Assembly (NCBI RefSeq): GCF_947623445.1
Contig: NC_135245.1
Coordinates: 15,321,501 to 15,385,500, forward strand
Direction of reading: 5' to 3'
DNA length: 64,000 bases
Origin: Clavelina lepadiformis
Lineage: Eukaryota; Chordata; Ascidiacea; Aplousobranchia; Clavelinidae
Below the pieces are notes generated by a model that made no database searches, was not told the origin of the DNA, and worked only from the letters and a program-made list of their open reading frames with translations. Each line of letters begins with the position of its first letter. The first letter of the stretch is position 1. The translations under genes and the position numbers were made by a program. Below are positions 11,912-23,284 of the stretch, piece by piece.

Positions 11912-12090
11912 AAAAGTGACGTCATAGTTTTCGTTAGCGCCACCACACGTAAAGAAAAAAGATGTTAGAAAAAGTACAAGTGTAAAAGTGACGTCATAGT
12001 TTTCGTTAGCGCCACCACACGTAAAGAAAAAAGATGTTAGAAAAAGTACAAGTGTAAAAGTGACGTCATAGTTTTCGTTAGCGCCAACGT
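11912..12090 (+). repeat. 72-bp tandem repeat with CRE sites, left arm
   Basis: Units start at 11912, 11984 and 12056 (two full, one partial). Each begins AAAAGTGACGTCATAG, so each has the complete palindromic CREB/ATF site TGACGTCA, followed by TTTCGTTAGCGCCA. Sites are exactly 72 bases apart. It lies upstream of both genes of the arm and could act as a cAMP- or stress-responsive enhancer; that role is inference. Confidence 0.8.
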
Positions 12091-12329
12091 GTGGTGTTCT
12101 AGATTTGTAGAGGAAAAAACATCTTGGGTTTGTGGATATTCGATATCAGTTACATCATAGTTTCAGTGTAAAGTATACAGAACGATGAACCGTATGCATT
12201 GCCACCTGGAATCATATGGAGAAAAGCCTAGAGTAAGAATGCGTTAATTGACACACTAACATGACCTGGTTATGAAATCCAGCTTGGGTTGAAATAAGCC
12301 AGACTTTAGAAACAAAGCATTGGAAGGTA

Positions 12330-12620
12330 TTACAACCAATCCATTCGATTCCAGGTGTAAGAGAAGAATAAATAATAGCTGGTACCCAGATGTGATTTTT
12401 CTTGACCCGATTATAAAGGCAAGTCCAAACTTGTCTGATTGAAACAAGTGTGTTGGACAGGTCGAAAGGGTGGTATATTGCGCAATCTCACCAATCCACT
12501 CACAGCCAGTTGTGGGAAAGAATAACGGAAAGCTGGTATCCAGATGTGATTTTTCTTGACCCGGTTATAAAGGCAGTCCAAACCTGTCTGATTGAAACAA
12601 GTGTGTTGGACATTACTATT
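12330..12620 (+). promoter_or_regulatory. Duplicated TATA-bearing block, left arm
   Basis: A module is repeated about 154 bases apart (AGCTGGTAC at 12377 and AGCTGGTAT at 12531). Both copies contain CCAGATGTGATTTTTCTTGA, then a TATAAA box in GATTATAAAGGC or GGTTATAAAGGC, then TTGAAACAAGTGTGTTGGAC. This looks like two tandem core promoters in front of the small gene at 12782-13627. Function is inferred from the TATA boxes and position. Confidence 0.45.
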
Positions 12621-12781
12621 CAGCTAGAGCAGTCATCTTTGTTAAAAAACTGTACTTGCTAGCATTAGATATAATCGTTTAGAGGAGGTAAACTTGTTTC
12701 GCATTGATAATTAATGAATAATATTGGATATTACTATTCAACAAAGCTTACGGTTTTAGTAATAAATTAGTATTTTTACAG

Positions 12782-13627
12782 TACCAAGAAGATTAAACTT
12801 CAACAAAAAACACATCAGAAGGAATAGGAAACGCTGTAAATTTTGTGTGCGGACATTTACAAAGTGAGTACACAATAAACTTTATGGATGAAATATCATT
12901 TTCAATCTATACTGTATATTAGTTTAAGAGATTTGAAAAAACATATGAGACGCTCACACCAACCGCGTGTAGTACCAAGACCCCAGATTCCTCGCCCTAG
13001 AACGATTGTGGTGGATGGCGATACAATCGCAGAGGATATTCCTGAAGATTACAGGTAAAAATAAAACATGATTGATATCAAATAACAATTCATGAAAGGA
13101 GTTTATTTTATTTTTGAAGGGGTATCTATCAAAGCAATTGGCGAGCAATACGAACTCATTTTCATATCGGTAATACGGTTCAAGAGCGTTACACGTTTCG
13201 TATCCCTGACCAAAGCATGATCGATCAAGGTCTCGAATCATTATGGCCATACTTTCGTGAAAATATTTTCCAGAGACAACGACAACCGTTCAAAATCCGT
13301 GTCGCATTTGGATTTATTTTACGACATGAAGGAAATGAAGAAGACTTACCAGTAGTATATCGTTACTTTCATCCGGACAATCACTCCGATTATTTGTATT
13401 TAGGCCCTGAAACCATCCGCGATCGAACCGAATTCGATCAATTCCTTATCGATATTCAACGGAAGAATATCAGACAATGGTCGGATAGATTAAAATCCGA
13501 AAGCGCTTGGGTCGTGGAATCTATCTGTAATGTTGAATTTTACATCAATCCACTTCGGTATATACCGATTGGTATACCAGAAGCATTACCTGAATTTATT
13601 ATTTCAAATAAAGGTCGATTTGTATGA
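12782..13627 (+). CDS. C2H2-finger protein with Maverick/Polinton-type N-terminal domain, left copy
   Basis: Three exon-like blocks (12782-12863, 12923-13054, 13120-13627) with GT-AG borders. The first two cover a C2H2-type zinc finger followed by a Pro/Arg-rich linker. The third carries a domain with FRIPDQSMIDQGLESLWPYF, a mid-section YRYFHPDNHSDYLYLGPE and an end block WVVESICNVEFYINPLRYIP. The same order (finger, an F-R-S/H-containing core, then W-V-x-x-I ... Y-N-P-L-x-G ... L-P-x-x-I-x-N-K) precedes the DNA polymerase region in many Maverick/Polinton-type elements of invertebrates, as I remember them. Only this N-terminal part is present, so as a virus-like remnant it is a fragment. An AATAAA follows at once (13632). 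The start codon was not located; an upstream exon is likely. The link to that family is inference. Confidence 0.5.
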
Positions 13628-14563
13628 GGTGACAATAAAGAAAAAACGTGTGATTTGGAATCTCCCCATCCAGATACATATGATGAAATACAGCCTACAG
13701 TAACGCCTACACAAAACAATTTACAGTGTTCAACCACTTCATACAGGAAAAAAAAATTTTAAAACAACTTTAAGTTGTCAACGTTTTATTCCATTATCCA
13801 ACTTTTAACCTAAGAATAGAGTTTGAGATATAAATTTATACTAAACTATAGCTCGTGTAATTGGGTAATGCGAAGAAGTCTTAAGTATATAGCCCCGAAA
13901 AACATAGCTTTAGGCTATTCGCTTTTCAAAAAATACAAAATATTGGAATACATCGATCGACGGATGAAATAAAACTAAGACCGCGTTTCGTTAGGTATAG
14001 AAAAACTATAAAATTTTCTTGCTTTGGTTGAATTATTCAAACCATTTAAACTTATTCCGCTGATCATATTCATATATACTCAACTTTCTTTAGAAAAGAA
14101 CGCGTTCAAACCGAAAGAAATGATTCCAACACCACAAAATTGGAAAATAAATATGCGGTTAAAAGCAAGTGTAAACTGTTTTTGATTGATTCTTCCTAAG
14201 CCAACTTAACTTATAAGTTATGATTTAACAAAATGCATTAAAATAAGCATATTTTTTCCTAAACACTGTTTGGTTTGATACACTTTAGTTTGGTAAAAGC
14301 ATGACGAAACAGTATGTAAACAATATATGGTTTAATTAACCTGGTTATTTATTTTTTTTATTTTATTTTTTTATTTTTTCATATGCAAATACTTTTTGCA
14401 CGTAAAACAGAAGTTCTTAAACTTTTTCATCTTACTTATTCCCACAAAATAAATGTAAATGTGAGAAGAATCAAGGAGCAACGAACTGCTTGTATACCAT
14501 TGCGATTAAGTTTCATTGTTTATCGAGGTAGTAGTGATTTAAGTTATCTCTTTACAGAATGAA

Positions 14564-16945
14564 ATGCAAACGGATCACCTTACCGCGGATTTCCCGGATC
14601 TAGAAAGTGACGGGAGGTTGTTGAGACAAGTTACAGATCCACCAGGACAACAAAGTCGTTACATTCCACCCGGTAGGTTGGAAAATCATGTTTGAGAATC
14701 ACGTTCCAGAGAAACGTAGGTTTTTACGTCACGATCCTATTTCTGTTAGTACAGGTGATCCAACACGCGAGACCTATCGTCTTTCAACTTTCAAACTATT
14801 TCCCAGAGAAGTACAGGTCGATGTTCGTAAGTTGGCTGCTGCTGGTTTTTATTTCACTGGTTTTAAAGACAGGACCAAGTGCTTCAGGTAACGTCTTGTT
14901 CATTAAAATAGAGACTTGGATACATAAAATACGGGACTTAATTTCTAATCAAACAAATACGTTTAAACAAGTTGTGCGAATAGTTTTACGTTCAAAAACA
15001 CTATCATAAAACAAATCTCAACTTCATTCCAGTTGTGGTCAATCTGTCCAAGAATGGGAAGTCGAAGATGACCCGAAGCTACTCCGATGGCATAGATCCA
15101 ATTGTGATATCATTAACGGAAAGGATACAAGAAACATACCAATCGGTTAGTTAAGACAAAGATTTCAATTAATTTGTAAGAAAAAAAAAAAGAGAAGCAT
15201 CGAATCAATCTGATCTGTAATACCAACAAAGTGTAAAGATGGATCGATGTTTAAAACGTCTCAAAAGCGTAAATGAACCGAACCAAATCTTGATTCTTTT
15301 TTGTAGTTTCATGAAACTACACCTGAAATTGCCTTATTATACTACCGTTTACGCTGTCATAATAGAACGAGTTACGTGAGTGAGTAGTGAATTCTCCGTT
15401 CATACGACGTTACTTCCACTACCTTGTAAATATTGATTAAATCTAGATTCCATTCTTCGTCAATTCGAACTTATTCCACCCCATGGCCATGGAAACGCTA
15501 CAAGTTCAGCCACACGACCGCCAACATCTGGGAATCCACAGGCTTCAGCAGATCAAAGAAAAGTCATTACAAATGGCATTGGTATCACATCAAATTCACC
15601 AATGTTTCAAACAGCTACATTTAGAAATTCTTCGTGCTCCACCCCTCCACCTAGTGTGGTTGCGTCCACCATCGCGAATTCACATAGAAATCTTGCAATT
15701 AATTTGGAGAACATGAACTTGTTTCCATGTTTGAATCCGGTAAATCCCCACATGAAGAGCAAGAAATCTCGTCTCCAAACTTTCCTTGATCACTCGTCAT
15801 CGTGGCCTACTCATAGGATTCGCACAACTCCCAGACAAATTGCAAACGCAGGAATGTATTACTTGGGTGAGGCTCATACTTTCAAGCTTAGGTCTCATAC
15901 CATAAAAAAAATAAAAAAATAAAAATAAAATTTGGTAAGTTGTAGAATTACAAAGTGAAATATTCTCCAGGTGTAAGAGATCGTGTAAAATGTTGGTATT
16001 GCAATGGAGGATTACAAAATTGGGAGAGAGATGACGATCCATGGCAAGAGCACACCAAGTGGTTTCCATTGTAAGTTGAATTTTCTGTCTCCATGAAAGA
16101 ATTTACCAGATTTGGCTTTTTTATGATTTCTATGTTTAACAAACTTGGATCTCCTGCCCAGGTGCGAGTTTGTTCTTCAACAAAAAGGTCCAGATTATGT
16201 TCATGGGATCGCCTTTCGATTCCCCAATCTAAGAAGACCGACAATTCGGAATCCAGCAAATCCAAATCAACTCAGGAATATTCAATCAGGACAAATGTAA
16301 ACCTCCTAAAGTCATGTTCTTGATCATCATCTTGGTTTTGTTCTTTGTAGTTATCTATTTCTTTGTTTAGTTTACGAAACGGACATCGAAATGGTGGCCC
16401 TGAAATCATCGATCCCAGGGAAGAGATAAGATCTCTAGAGCGGAAAGTTGACGGAGAGATGTCTTCGTCTGAACTGGTGGAGCAAGCAAAACTAATGGGA
16501 TTCGACGAAAGAACGATAAAAACTGCTTTGAAAAGGTGAAATTTTGTCAAGAAAGCTATTTTTTAATTTTTATTGCATTACAATTATCAATAGCATTGAA
16601 AACCGATCTTTCTACAGGAAATATGAAACCACTGGTTATGGATTTTCTAGGCTTGAAAATCTCGTTGAGTCTATTCTTGCGATGGAGGAAGAATCTGCTT
16701 CCAATAGATCTGAAGAAGAAGGATTGGCAACAAAGAAAGCAACTCCTTCAATAGCATCTGGACTTCAAGAGATTCGTCGTTTACAGGAGGAAAGAACGTG
16801 TAAAGTTTGTGGCAACGAACAAGCGAGTGTTGTTCTTATTCCATGCGGACATATTGCTTGTTGTATTGGTTGCGCTGAAAACGCATCGACTTGTCCCATT
16901 TGTCGTTTGCGAGTTCGAGAAAAAGTCCGATCTTTTATTGTTTAA
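14564..16945 (+). CDS. Inhibitor-of-apoptosis protein (BIR-BIR-UBA-RING), left copy
   Basis: IAPs bind caspases or their activators through BIR domains and ubiquitinate targets through the RING; they act in the cytosol. Eight exons join without a break: 14564-14672, 14755-14887, 15033-15145, 15447-15866, 15971-16070, 16162-16296, 16371-16535, 16618-16945; 500 residues. BIR1 (about 45-110) has [20 protein letters not shown] and CFSC. BIR2 (about 225-295) has [15 protein letters not shown] and a canonical C-x2-C-x16-H-x6-C. A UBA-like region (about 365-410, [19 protein letters not shown]) precedes a complete C3HC4 RING (about 453-490) and the family's terminal VRSFIV. This is the XIAP/cIAP layout with one BIR fewer. 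BIR1 has odd zinc spacing (see findings). ATG 14564 follows an acceptor (TTTACAG at 14551-14557), so the true start may be in an upstream exon. No disabling change is visible. Confidence 0.9.
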
Positions 16946-17261
16946 AGCAAAAGTTTGGATTCTTTTGAAATGTAAGTCAACGCCGCGCTATGGTGATTTG
17001 ATATGAAGTGTGAACCGTATTTAGAGCGCTACCTTGCGTTATCCTCACAATCGATTCAGTTACAAACATCATCGCTGGCTGGCAGTACGATAACATCCAA
17101 AACTTTTCAATTTAAATTGTTATTCAAAAAACTTGCCTTGTATAGTATTTTCTGGAATTTCCCAAAGGTTCTTTTCAAGTTTTGAACATGTATTCACGTT
17201 GCTATCATATTATAATTCGTTACATAGCCATTTATTTCATCACCGTTGCGCAATATGCGTT

Positions 17262-17934
17262 TCGCGATCGTCATACCTTGAAATCATTTGCCTCTGGCTA
17301 CTCTCCAAGCTTTCAAGGAAAAGTATGAAAAAGCAAACTTATATTCACGATCGATCAGCATGATGATAGTCTTAAAATAGATATTCGTTTCTATTGGAAT
17401 CATACTCACAAATATATCAAATTGAAACGTTTAAGAGGTCTGTAAACACACACATCCAGTATGCTTGTGCTTTTTTAATAGGTTCAGTGATAATACAACA
17501 CACTCAAGGATTAAAATAAAGCAGTAATTCCTGAAAGCGGGTTACAAGATTCTTCGATCAGCAAAACAAAAATTCCAACGCTTAAACGACATGCTTTAAA
17601 ATACAGCTTCTTGAAGGAATTTCGTAAAATCACGCTGTAACAGTGTGCAGAAGTTTCGCAAGACAACGACTTAGTTTTCGGCTCACTTGACTGATCATTG
17701 TCTGTCACAGGATCACTTTCCTGGTTTCGGCGCAAGAAACATTGTTAAAATCAACACACGATTGGAGGAATCGAATCGCTGAAATGTTACAAAAGGTATT
17801 TTTCATCAGGGCAATCGTGAAACGTCCGGCGCCAAACATTCTATTTGGAGTTTCAAACGCATATTGCATATTTTTCATCAGGGCAATCGTGAAACGTCCG
17901 GCGCCAAACATTCTATTTGGAGTTTCAAACACAT
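17262..17934. other. Unique 673-bp centre of the palindrome with a 62-bp direct repeat
   Basis: The centre is not part of either arm. It contains an exact 62-bp direct repeat (17797-17858 and 17869-17930) separated by GCATATTGCA. The word CGCATATTGC occurs at the repeat joint and again where the right arm begins, and its complement GCAATATGCG closes the left arm. This shared word at the breakpoints suggests template switching or homology-assisted joining. An AATAAA at 17515-17520 could end transcripts from the left IAP gene. No coding frame is convincing. Confidence 0.7.
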
Positions 17935-18250
17935 AACGCATATTGCGCAACGGTGATGAAATAAATGGCTATGTAACGAATTATAATATGATAGCAACGT
18001 GAATACATGTTCAAAACTTGAAAAGAACCTTTGGGAAATTCCAGAAAATACTATACAAGGCAAGTTTTTTGAATAACAATTTAAATTGAAAAGTTTTGGA
18101 TGTTATCGTACTGCCAGCCAGCGATGATGTTTGTAACTGAATCGATTGTGAGGATAACGCAAGGTAGCGCTCTAAATACGGTTCACACTTCATATCAAAT
18201 CACCATAGCGCGGCGTTGACTTACATTTCAAAAGAATCCAAACTTTTGCT

Positions 18251-20632
18251 TTAAACAATAAAAGATCGGACTTTTTCTCGAACTCGCAAACGACAAATGG
18301 GACAAGTCGATGCGTTTTCAGCGCAACCAATACAACAAGCAATATGTCCGCATGGAATAAGAACAACACTCGCTTGTTCGTTGCCACAAACTTTACACGT
18401 TCTTTCCTCCTGTAAACGACGAATCTCTTGAAGTCCAGATGCTATTGAAGGAGTTGCTTTCTTTGTTGCCAATCCTTCTTCTTCAGATCTATTGGAAGCA
18501 GATTCTTCCTCCATCGCAAGAATAGACTCAACGAGATTTTCAAGCCTAGAAAATCCATAACCAGTGGTTTCATATTTCCTGTAGAAAGATCGGTTTTCAA
18601 TGCTATTGATAATTGTAATGCAATAAAAATTAAAAAATAGCTTTCTTGACAAAATTTCACCTTTTCAAAGCAGTTTTTATCGTTCTTTCGTCGAATCCCA
18701 TTAGTTTTGCTTGCTCCACCAGTTCAGACGAAGACATCTCTCCGTCAACTTTCCGCTCTAGAGATCTTATCTCTTCCCTGGGATCGATGATTTCAGGGCC
18801 ACCATTTCGATGTCCGTTTCGTAAACTAAACAAAGAAATAGATAACTACAAAGAACAAAACCAAGATGATGATCAAGAACATGACTTTAGGAGGTTTACA
18901 TTTGTCCTGATTGAATATTCCTGAGTTGATTTGGATTTGCTGGATTCCGAATTGTCGGTCTTCTTAGATTGGGGAATCGAAAGGCGATCCCATGAACATA
19001 ATCTGGACCTTTTTGTTGAAGAACAAACTCGCACCTGGGCAGGAGATCCAAGTTTGTTAAACATAGAAATCATAAAAAAGCCAAATCTGGTAAATTCTTT
19101 CATGGAGACAGAAAATTCAACTTACAATGGAAACCACTTGGTGTGCTCTTGCCATGGATCGTCATCTCTCTCCCAATTTTGTAATCCTCCATTGCAATAC
19201 CAACATTTTACACGATCTCTTACACCTGGAGAATATTTCACTTTGTAATTCTACAACTTACCAAATTTTATTTTTATTTTTTTATTTTTTTTATGGTATG
19301 AGACCTAAGCTTGAAAGTATGAGCCTCACCCAAGTAATACATTCCTGCGTTTGCAATTTGTCTGGGAGTTGTGCGAATCCTATGAGTAGGCCACGATGAC
19401 GAGTGATCAAGGAAAGTTTGGAGACGAGATTTCTTGCTCTTCATGTGGGGATTTACCGGATTCAAACATGGAAACAAGTTCATGTTCTCCAAATTAATTG
19501 CAAGATTTCTATGTGAATTCGCGATGGTGGACGCAACCACACTAGGTGGAGGGGTGGAGCACGAAGAATTTCTAAATGTAGCTGTTTGAAACATTGGTGA
19601 ATTTGATGTGATACCAATGCCATTTGTAATGACTTTTCTTTGATCTGCTGAAGCCTGTGGATTCCCAGATGTTGGCGGTCGTGTGGCTGAACTTGTAGCG
19701 TTTCCATGGCCATGGGGTGGAATAAGTTCGAATTGACGAAGAATGGAATCTAGATTTAATCAATATTTACAAGGTAGTGGAAGTAACGTCGTATGAACGG
19801 AGAATTCACTACTCACTCACGTAACTCGTTCTATTATGACAGCGTAAACGGTAGTATAATAAGGCAATTTCAGGTGTAGTTTCATGAAACTACAAAAAAG
19901 AATCAAGATTTGGTTCGGTTCATTTACGCTTTTGAGACGTTTTAAACATCGATCCATCTTTACACTTTGTTGGTATTACAGATCAGATTGATTCGATGCT
20001 TCTCTTTTTTTTTTTCTTACAAATTAATTGAAATCTTTGTCTTAACTAACCGATTGGTATGTTTCTTGTATCCTTTCCGTTAATGATATCACAATTGGAT
20101 CTATGCCATCGGAGTAGCTTCGGGTCATCTTCGACTTCCCATTCTTGGACAGATTGACCACAACTGGAATGAAGTTGAGATTTGTTTTATGATAGTGTTT
20201 TTGAACGTAAAACTATTCGCACAACTTGTTTAAACGTATTTGTTTGATTAGAAATTAAGTCCCGTATTTTATGTATCCAAGTCTCTATTTTAATGAACAA
20301 GACGTTACCTGAAGCACTTGGTCCTGTCTTTAAAACCAGTGAAATAAAAACCAGCAGCAGCCAACTTACGAACATCGACCTGTACTTCTCTGGGAAATAG
20401 TTTGAAAGTTGAAAGACGATAGGTCTCGCGTGTTGGATCACCTGTACTAACAGAAATAGGATCGTGACGTAAAAACCTACGTTTCTCTGGAACGTGATTC
20501 TCAAACATGATTTTCCAACCTACCGGGTGGAATGTAACGACTTTGTTGTCCTGGTGGATCTGTAACTTGTCTCAACAACCTCCCGTCACTTTCTAGATCC
20601 GGGAAATCCGCGGTAAGGTGATCCGTTTGCAT
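18251..20632 (-). CDS. Inhibitor-of-apoptosis protein (BIR-BIR-UBA-RING), right copy
   Basis: Mirror image of the left IAP gene with identical predicted exon sequences wherever compared. Exons in coding order: 20524-20632, 20309-20441, 20051-20163, 19330-19749, 19126-19225, 18900-19034, 18661-18825, 18251-18578. The 500-residue product has the same two BIRs, UBA and RING. It converges on the left copy, with 1.3 kb between the two stop codons. Identical introns as well as exons show that the copy arose by DNA duplication and not through an mRNA. With no selection-only explanation for identical introns, the duplication must be young or the arms are being homogenised by gene conversion. Confidence 0.9.
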
Positions 20633-21568
20633 TTCATTCTGTAAAGAGATAACTTAAATCACTACTACCTCGATAAACAATGAAACTTAATCGCAATGGT
20701 ATACAAGCAGTTCGTTGCTCCTTGATTCTTCTCACATTTACATTTATTTTGTGGGAATAAGTAAGATGAAAAAGTTTAAGAACTTCTGTTTTACGTGCAA
20801 AAAGTATTTGCATATGAAAAAATAAAAAAATAAAATAAAAAAAATAAATAACCAGGTTAATTAAACCATATATTGTTTACATACTGTTTCGTCATGCTTT
20901 TACCAAACTAAAGTGTATCAAACCAAACAGTGTTTAGGAAAAAATATGCTTATTTTAATGCATTTTGTTAAATCATAACTTATAAGTTAAGTTGGCTTAG
21001 GAAGAATCAATCAAAAACAGTTTACACTTGCTTTTAACCGCATATTTATTTTCCAATTTTGTGGTGTTGGAATCATTTCTTTCGGTTTGAACGCGTTCTT
21101 TTCTAAAGAAAGTTGAGTATATATGAATATGATCAGCGGAATAAGTTTAAATGGTTTGAATAATTCAACCAAAGCAAGAAAATTTTATAGTTTTTCTATA
21201 CCTAACGAAACGCGGTCTTAGTTTTATTTCATCCGTCGATCGATGTATTCCAATATTTTGTATTTTTTGAAAAGCGAATAGCCTAAAGCTATGTTTTTCG
21301 GGGCTATATACTTAAGACTTCTTCGCATTACCCAATTACACGAGCTATAGTTTAGTATAAATTTATATCTCAAACTCTATTCTTAGGTTAAAAGTTGGAT
21401 AATGGAATAAAACGTTGACAACTTAAAGTTGTTTTAAAATTTTTTTTTCCTGTATGAAGTGGTTGAACACTGTAAATTGTTTTGTGTAGGCGTTACTGTA
21501 GGCTGTATTTCATCATATGTATCTGGATGGGGAGATTCCAAATCACACGTTTTTTCTTTATTGTCACC

Positions 21569-22414
21569 TCATACAAATCGACCTTTATTTGAAATAATAA
21601 ATTCAGGTAATGCTTCTGGTATACCAATCGGTATATACCGAAGTGGATTGATGTAAAATTCAACATTACAGATAGATTCCACGACCCAAGCGCTTTCGGA
21701 TTTTAATCTATCCGACCATTGTCTGATATTCTTCCGTTGAATATCGATAAGGAATTGATCGAATTCGGTTCGATCGCGGATGGTTTCAGGGCCTAAATAC
21801 AAATAATCGGAGTGATTGTCCGGATGAAAGTAACGATATACTACTGGTAAGTCTTCTTCATTTCCTTCATGTCGTAAAATAAATCCAAATGCGACACGGA
21901 TTTTGAACGGTTGTCGTTGTCTCTGGAAAATATTTTCACGAAAGTATGGCCATAATGATTCGAGACCTTGATCGATCATGCTTTGGTCAGGGATACGAAA
22001 CGTGTAACGCTCTTGAACCGTATTACCGATATGAAAATGAGTTCGTATTGCTCGCCAATTGCTTTGATAGATACCCCTTCAAAAATAAAATAAACTCCTT
22101 TCATGAATTGTTATTTGATATCAATCATGTTTTATTTTTACCTGTAATCTTCAGGAATATCCTCTGCGATTGTATCGCCATCCACCACAATCGTTCTAGG
22201 GCGAGGAATCTGGGGTCTTGGTACTACACGCGGTTGGTGTGAGCGTCTCATATGTTTTTTCAAATCTCTTAAACTAATATACAGTATAGATTGAAAATGA
22301 TATTTCATCCATAAAGTTTATTGTGTACTCACTTTGTAAATGTCCGCACACAAAATTTACAGCGTTTCCTATTCCTTCTGATGTGTTTTTTGTTGAAGTT
22401 TAATCTTCTTGGTA
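21569..22414 (-). CDS. C2H2-finger protein with Maverick/Polinton-type N-terminal domain, right copy
   Basis: Mirror copy of the left gene: exon-like blocks 22333-22414, 22142-22273 and 21569-22076. Same finger, linker and domain and the same borders. It represents the same N-terminal fragment of a virus-like element protein and has no polymerase part beside it. Confidence 0.5.
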
Positions 22415-22575
22415 CTGTAAAAATACTAATTTATTACTAAAACCGTAAGCTTTGTTGAATAGTAATATCCAATATTATTCATTAATTATCAATGCGAAAC
22501 AAGTTTACCTCCTCTAAACGATTATATCTAATGCTAGCAAGTACAGTTTTTTAACAAAGATGACTGCTCTAGCTG

Positions 22576-22866
22576 AATAGTAATGTCCAACACACTTGTT
22601 TCAATCAGACAGGTTTGGACTGCCTTTATAACCGGGTCAAGAAAAATCACATCTGGATACCAGCTTTCCGTTATTCTTTCCCACAACTGGCTGTGAGTGG
22701 ATTGGTGAGATTGCGCAATATACCACCCTTTCGACCTGTCCAACACACTTGTTTCAATCAGACAAGTTTGGACTTGCCTTTATAATCGGGTCAAGAAAAA
22801 TCACATCTGGGTACCAGCTATTATTTATTCTTCTCTTACACCTGGAATCGAATGGATTGGTTGTAA
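22576..22866 (-). promoter_or_regulatory. Duplicated TATA-bearing block, right arm
   Basis: Mirror copy of 12330-12620, with both TATAAA boxes kept on the minus strand and facing the small finger gene. Confidence 0.45.
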
Positions 22867-23105
22867 TACCTTCCAATGCTTTGTTTCTAAAGTCTGGCTT
22901 ATTTCAACCCAAGCTGGATTTCATAACCAGGTCATGTTAGTGTGTCAATTAACGCATTCTTACTCTAGGCTTTTCTCCATATGATTCCAGGTGGCAATGC
23001 ATACGGTTCATCGTTCTGTATACTTTACACTGAAACTATGATGTAACTGATATCGAATATCCACAAACCCAAGATGTTTTTTCCTCTACAAATCTAGAAC
23101 ACCAC

Positions 23106-23284
23106 ACGTTGGCGCTAACGAAAACTATGACGTCACTTTTACACTTGTACTTTTTCTAACATCTTTTTTCTTTACGTGTGGTGGCGCTAACGAAAACTAT
23201 GACGTCACTTTTACACTTGTACTTTTTCTAACATCTTTTTTCTTTACGTGTGGTGGCGCTAACGAAAACTATGACGTCACTTTT
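23106..23284 (-). repeat. 72-bp tandem repeat with CRE sites, right arm
   Basis: Mirror copy of 11912-12090 with the three TGACGTCA sites kept, making six in the whole palindrome. Confidence 0.8.

Larger units (their letters stand above)
11798..17261 (+). repeat. Left arm of the palindrome
   Basis: Runs from the TA-bordered tip to GCAATATGCGTT at 17250-17261. The outer 65 bases hold CCGCCA/AACCCGCC repeats (11821-11860). All genes in this arm are on the plus strand. Confidence 0.9.

Noticed and set aside
11912-12090. Direct repeats that might be called a CRISPR array
   Set aside because: The repeats are contiguous 72-bp units without spacers, in intron-bearing animal DNA.
14688-15009. Longer frames starting at 14688 or 14692 across the first BIR exon
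   Set aside because: They run through the acceptor at 14754 and the donor at 14887. The spliced reading with BIR continuity is clearly better.
15433-15716. Alternative frames over IAP exon 4 (63 and 77 codons)
   Set aside because: The third frame keeps phase with both neighbouring exons and enters BIR2, so the others are shadows.
17262-17934. Palindrome as a missing-adapter sequencing artefact
   Set aside because: Such artefacts have no unique centre and no separate flanks. Here a 673-bp unique centre with its own direct repeat and different outer flanks are present. Read evidence would still be needed to exclude a mis-assembly.
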